Source of the DNA: Promethearchaeota archaeon
GTDB lineage: Archaea > Asgardarchaeota > Lokiarchaeia > Sigynarchaeales > SOKP01
Direction: 5' to 3'
NCBI GenBank assembly: GCA_016839425.1
Contig: JAEOUI010000270.1
Coordinates: forward strand, 1 to 6,903
DNA length: 6,903 nucleotides
Shown: positions 5,643 to 6,903 of the stretch, piece after piece
How positions within the stretch are numbered: position 1 is the stretch's first letter
How the letters are laid out: every line of letters starts with the position of its first letter
Program-made: the position numbers and the translations under genes
Notes under the pieces: generated by a model
What the model was told of the DNA's origin: nothing
What the model saw: the letters and a program-made list of their open reading frames with translations, nothing else
Database searches by the model: none

Positions 5643-6084
5643 CCTTGAAGGAACCTCAAGCGAAAATTTTATATCTGATGCGTGGTTTTTTAAAATTATG
5701 GAGAGACGATTTAAGTGCGTGGCACTTACCACTCACGAATATATGAGAAATAAGTACCTGCCAGTATGGGCATATATCGGTACTTGTCTATAACTCATAC
5801 AAGCGTCTCTGGCGATTCAAAACTCTTTTTTCCGAACTTAATCGTTCAATTCTTTCGAAACAGCGATTTACTGGATGCGTTCTTACTAGAGACGCAATAA
5901 TTAACGATGATTAAAATTCGTCTTTATCCAGAAAATTGAAAACGAAAAGAAAGGTGAAGAAAAAACGGAACAAGAACCTCAAAAAATCAAATATAAAGAA
6001 CTCATAGAAAGCTTGGAAATCGAGGAAAAAAGCGTGATTTCCTATTCATTAATAAATGAAGAAGACGATAAAAAAAACAAATAA
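5639..6084 (+). pseudogene. Disrupted coding region (frameshifted gene or sequence errors)
   Basis: No intact gene fits, yet coding signal is clear in the second half. From 5911 to 6084 one frame reads an acidic, Lys/Glu-rich C-terminus (LKFVFIQKIENE... to ...NEEDDKKNK) ending in TAA TAA, with no usual start codon for its first 34 residues. Just before it, 5780-5907 is open in another frame (VLVYNSYKRLWRF ... LTRDAIINDD) with GC falling from codon position 1 to 3 (about 45, 36, 30%), as in real genes. One missing T near 5910 joins the two into a smooth sequence. For the first part two models remain. In one, TTG at 5639-5641 overlaps the ferredoxin stop (MTLKEPQAKILYLMRGF...) and meets an in-frame TGA at 5744-5746. 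In the other, a neighbouring frame (DLEGTSSENFISDAW...) shifts near 5780. Neither frame shows base-position bias before 5780. I do not recognise the family. Alternatives are assembly error, recoding, or an RNA gene over the first half. Confidence 0.5.
5700..5831 (+). ncRNA. Candidate structured RNA, competing with the disrupted-gene reading
   Basis: This segment is about 42% GC over 5701-5820, above the surrounding DNA, and can fold as a closed multi-hairpin unit. The outer stem is AGAGACG (5702-5708) with CGTCTCT (5804-5810). Hairpins inside are AAGTG/CACTT (5713-5717/5723-5727), CTCA/TGAG (5732-5735/5744-5747) and AAGTACC/GGTACTT (5752-5758/5779-5785), the last with TGCC/GGCA (5759-5762/5769-5772) stacked within. 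A TATA-like TTTTATAT (5667-5674) sits about 27-33 nt before the outer stem, and six T (5826-5831) follow it, so promoter, RNA and oligo-T end form a consistent model. It does not match tRNA, 5S, SRP or RNase P RNA consensus elements I know. Single stems of this size can occur by chance, so the call is tentative. Confidence 0.27.
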
Positions 6085-6100
6085 TAATTTTTTTATTATT
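6080..6100. terminator. Bidirectional AT-hairpin / oligo-T terminator
   Basis: A perfect 8-bp inverted repeat AATAATAA (6080-6087) and TTATTATT (6093-6100) with a T5 loop, directly at the double stop of the left-hand coding region and just before the converging DUF72 gene end. The T-rich loop and right arm, with more T to 6113, would serve the plus strand. The A-rich left side (6070-6081) gives a T-run for the minus strand. Confidence 0.5.
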
Positions 6101-6111
6101 CTATTTTATTT

Positions 6112-6903
6112 TTAAAAGAAGTCCTCCATCTTTTTTTGGGGAGAATACGAACGAATTTGTAAGTGAAGTTTTTCTTTTATTTTATTTACGGTTTCAGGAG
6201 AAAATCCTTCATAATGATTATTCACGATGATAAAGATTTGTTTGACATTATTTGTGTTGTTTAAGAGCTGTACAATTTTTAAAAATTCGCTTGTAATTTG
6301 TGATTGAATTCTTTGTATTTTATTGAAATTATTTAATTTTCTATCTCCGATGAGTCTAATATAATATAAATCTTGATCTGGAGCATAATATGGTTGGATT
6401 CCATCCAAATAAATCGTTCCAATAAGAAATTGTTTTTTTTTAAAAATTTTTGTAAAAAGCTTTGGATTCATCCATGATTCGTGTCGAAATTCAAAAATAT
6501 ATTTATATTTTAATGGCAGGATGTTCAAAAGGACTCTTAATAAATGTTCGTGATTATCTGAATGGTGAAACCAAGGAGGAAATTGAATCAAAAATAAAGC
6601 AATATTTTCATCAATTAAAGTAAACCGTGAAAAAAATTGATTTACTAAAAATTCTAATTCTGTATTATTTAAATCGTGTGAAATTGTTTGCCAAACTTTT
6701 ACGGAAAATTTAAATGAATTTGGAACGCTTTCTTTCCAGTGCAATATAGCTTTTTCTGAAGGAAGATTATAGAATGTTGAATTAATTTCCACGAAATCAA
6801 AATAACGAGCATAGAAATCCAAATATTTTAATTTCTCTATTTGTTTTGGATAAAACCATCCAATCCAATCCTTATAATCCCACCCAGCACATCCAACAAA
6901 TAT
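6112..6903 (-). CDS. DUF72 (YecE-like) family protein, N-terminus cut by the window edge
   Basis: 263 residues are visible; the frame is still open at the right edge and probably lacks only the first few residues. The TTG at 6820-6822 is not the start, because the 27 codons before it encode the family's N-terminal signature VGCAGWDYKDWIGWFYP. Further DUF72 hallmarks are VEINSTFYNLPS (about residues 38-49), FKFSVKVWQTISHD (about 64-77), a LIQFPPWF strand, IFEFRHESW, YYIRLIGDR and near the end IIVNNHYEGFSPETV. The family has a TIM-barrel-like fold and is widespread in bacteria and archaea. Its biochemical function is not established to my knowledge, although conserved acidic and basic residues suggest an enzyme acting on a phosphate or sugar ligand. 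It converges with the disrupted region to its left and shares a terminator with it. There is no operon partner inside the window. Confidence 0.92.
   Translation of the reverse strand: MFVGCAGWDYKDWIGWFYPKQIEKLKYLDFYARYFDFVEINSTFYNLPSEKAILHWKESVPNSFKFSVKVWQTISHDLNNTELEFLVNQFFSRFTLIDENIALFLIQFPPWFHHSDNHEHLLRVLLNILPLKYKYIFEFRHESWMNPKLFTKIFKKKQFLIGTIYLDGIQPYYAPDQDLYYIRLIGDRKLNNFNKIQRIQSQITSEFLKIVQLLNNTNNVKQIFIIVNNHYEGFSPETVNKIKEKLHLQIRSYSPQKKMEDFF

Noticed and set aside
5744..5746. In-frame TGA read as selenocysteine
   Set aside because: It needs the less certain first frame and a second shift downstream, the context is not a redox motif, and I see no SECIS-like element after 6084. Kept only as a remote option inside the disrupted-gene entry.
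5698..5793. Separate 31-codon leaderless microprotein starting at ATG 5698
   Set aside because: The ATG is about 25-30 nt past a TATA-like box, which is tempting, but the frame has no codon-position bias and overlaps both the disrupted-gene and the RNA models; support is too weak to list.
5702..5810. tRNA or 5S rRNA, suggested by the 7-bp closing stem and length near 110 nt
   Set aside because: No D-arm, no paired T-arm with GTTCRANYC in place, no CCA-like end, and none of the 5S consensus blocks (CCGAAC, AAGTTAAGC). A GTTCAATTC at 5844-5852 lies outside the stem and lacks flanking T-stem pairing.

Overview
The window looks like a piece of an AT-rich archaeal chromosome, most likely from an environmental or assembled genome. 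My best guess is an Asgard, Lokiarchaeia-like archaeon. This rests on the low GC, a secreted protein ending in a PGY + transmembrane helix + basic tail (a surface-protein architecture I associate with these archaea), oligo-T style gene ends, and several starts without a Shine-Dalgarno (SD) sequence beside others with a clear one. The assignment is an inference: there is no rRNA, tRNA or other marker gene here.

Layout. (1) 1-2243, plus strand: a two-gene redox operon, with the 3' two-thirds of an FAD-linked oxidase followed 1 bp later by an HdrD/GlcF-like iron-sulfur protein with two classical cluster motifs and two CCG motifs. Together they should oxidise a small organic acid (or a related 2-hydroxy or ether-type substrate) and pass electrons through Fe-S clusters to a carrier. 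(2) 2303-2956, minus: a DUF6304-like protein whose intact frame extends 68 codons past the first conventional start codon and seems to begin at ATT, with a good ribosome-binding site at the right distance. (3) 3169-5113, minus: a secreted, membrane-anchored protein of unknown function, preceded by a two-gene unit made of an unrecognised soluble protein and a CPBP (CAAX-type) intramembrane protease with an altered third motif. (4) 5223-5642, plus: a compact ferredoxin carrying four [4Fe-4S] motifs. (5) 5639-6084, plus: a stretch with no intact gene but clear coding signal in its second half, split over frames. It is probably a frameshifted gene (decay, or sequence error). Its first half is GC-richer and full of inverted repeats, so a structured RNA is a competing explanation. 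(6) 6112-6903, minus: a DUF72 (YecE-like) protein running off the right edge.

No mobile element, CRISPR array or defence island is visible. The points most worth a second look are the ATT-started DUF6304 gene, the disrupted or structured 5639-6084 interval, and the protease/unknown/secreted-protein cluster.
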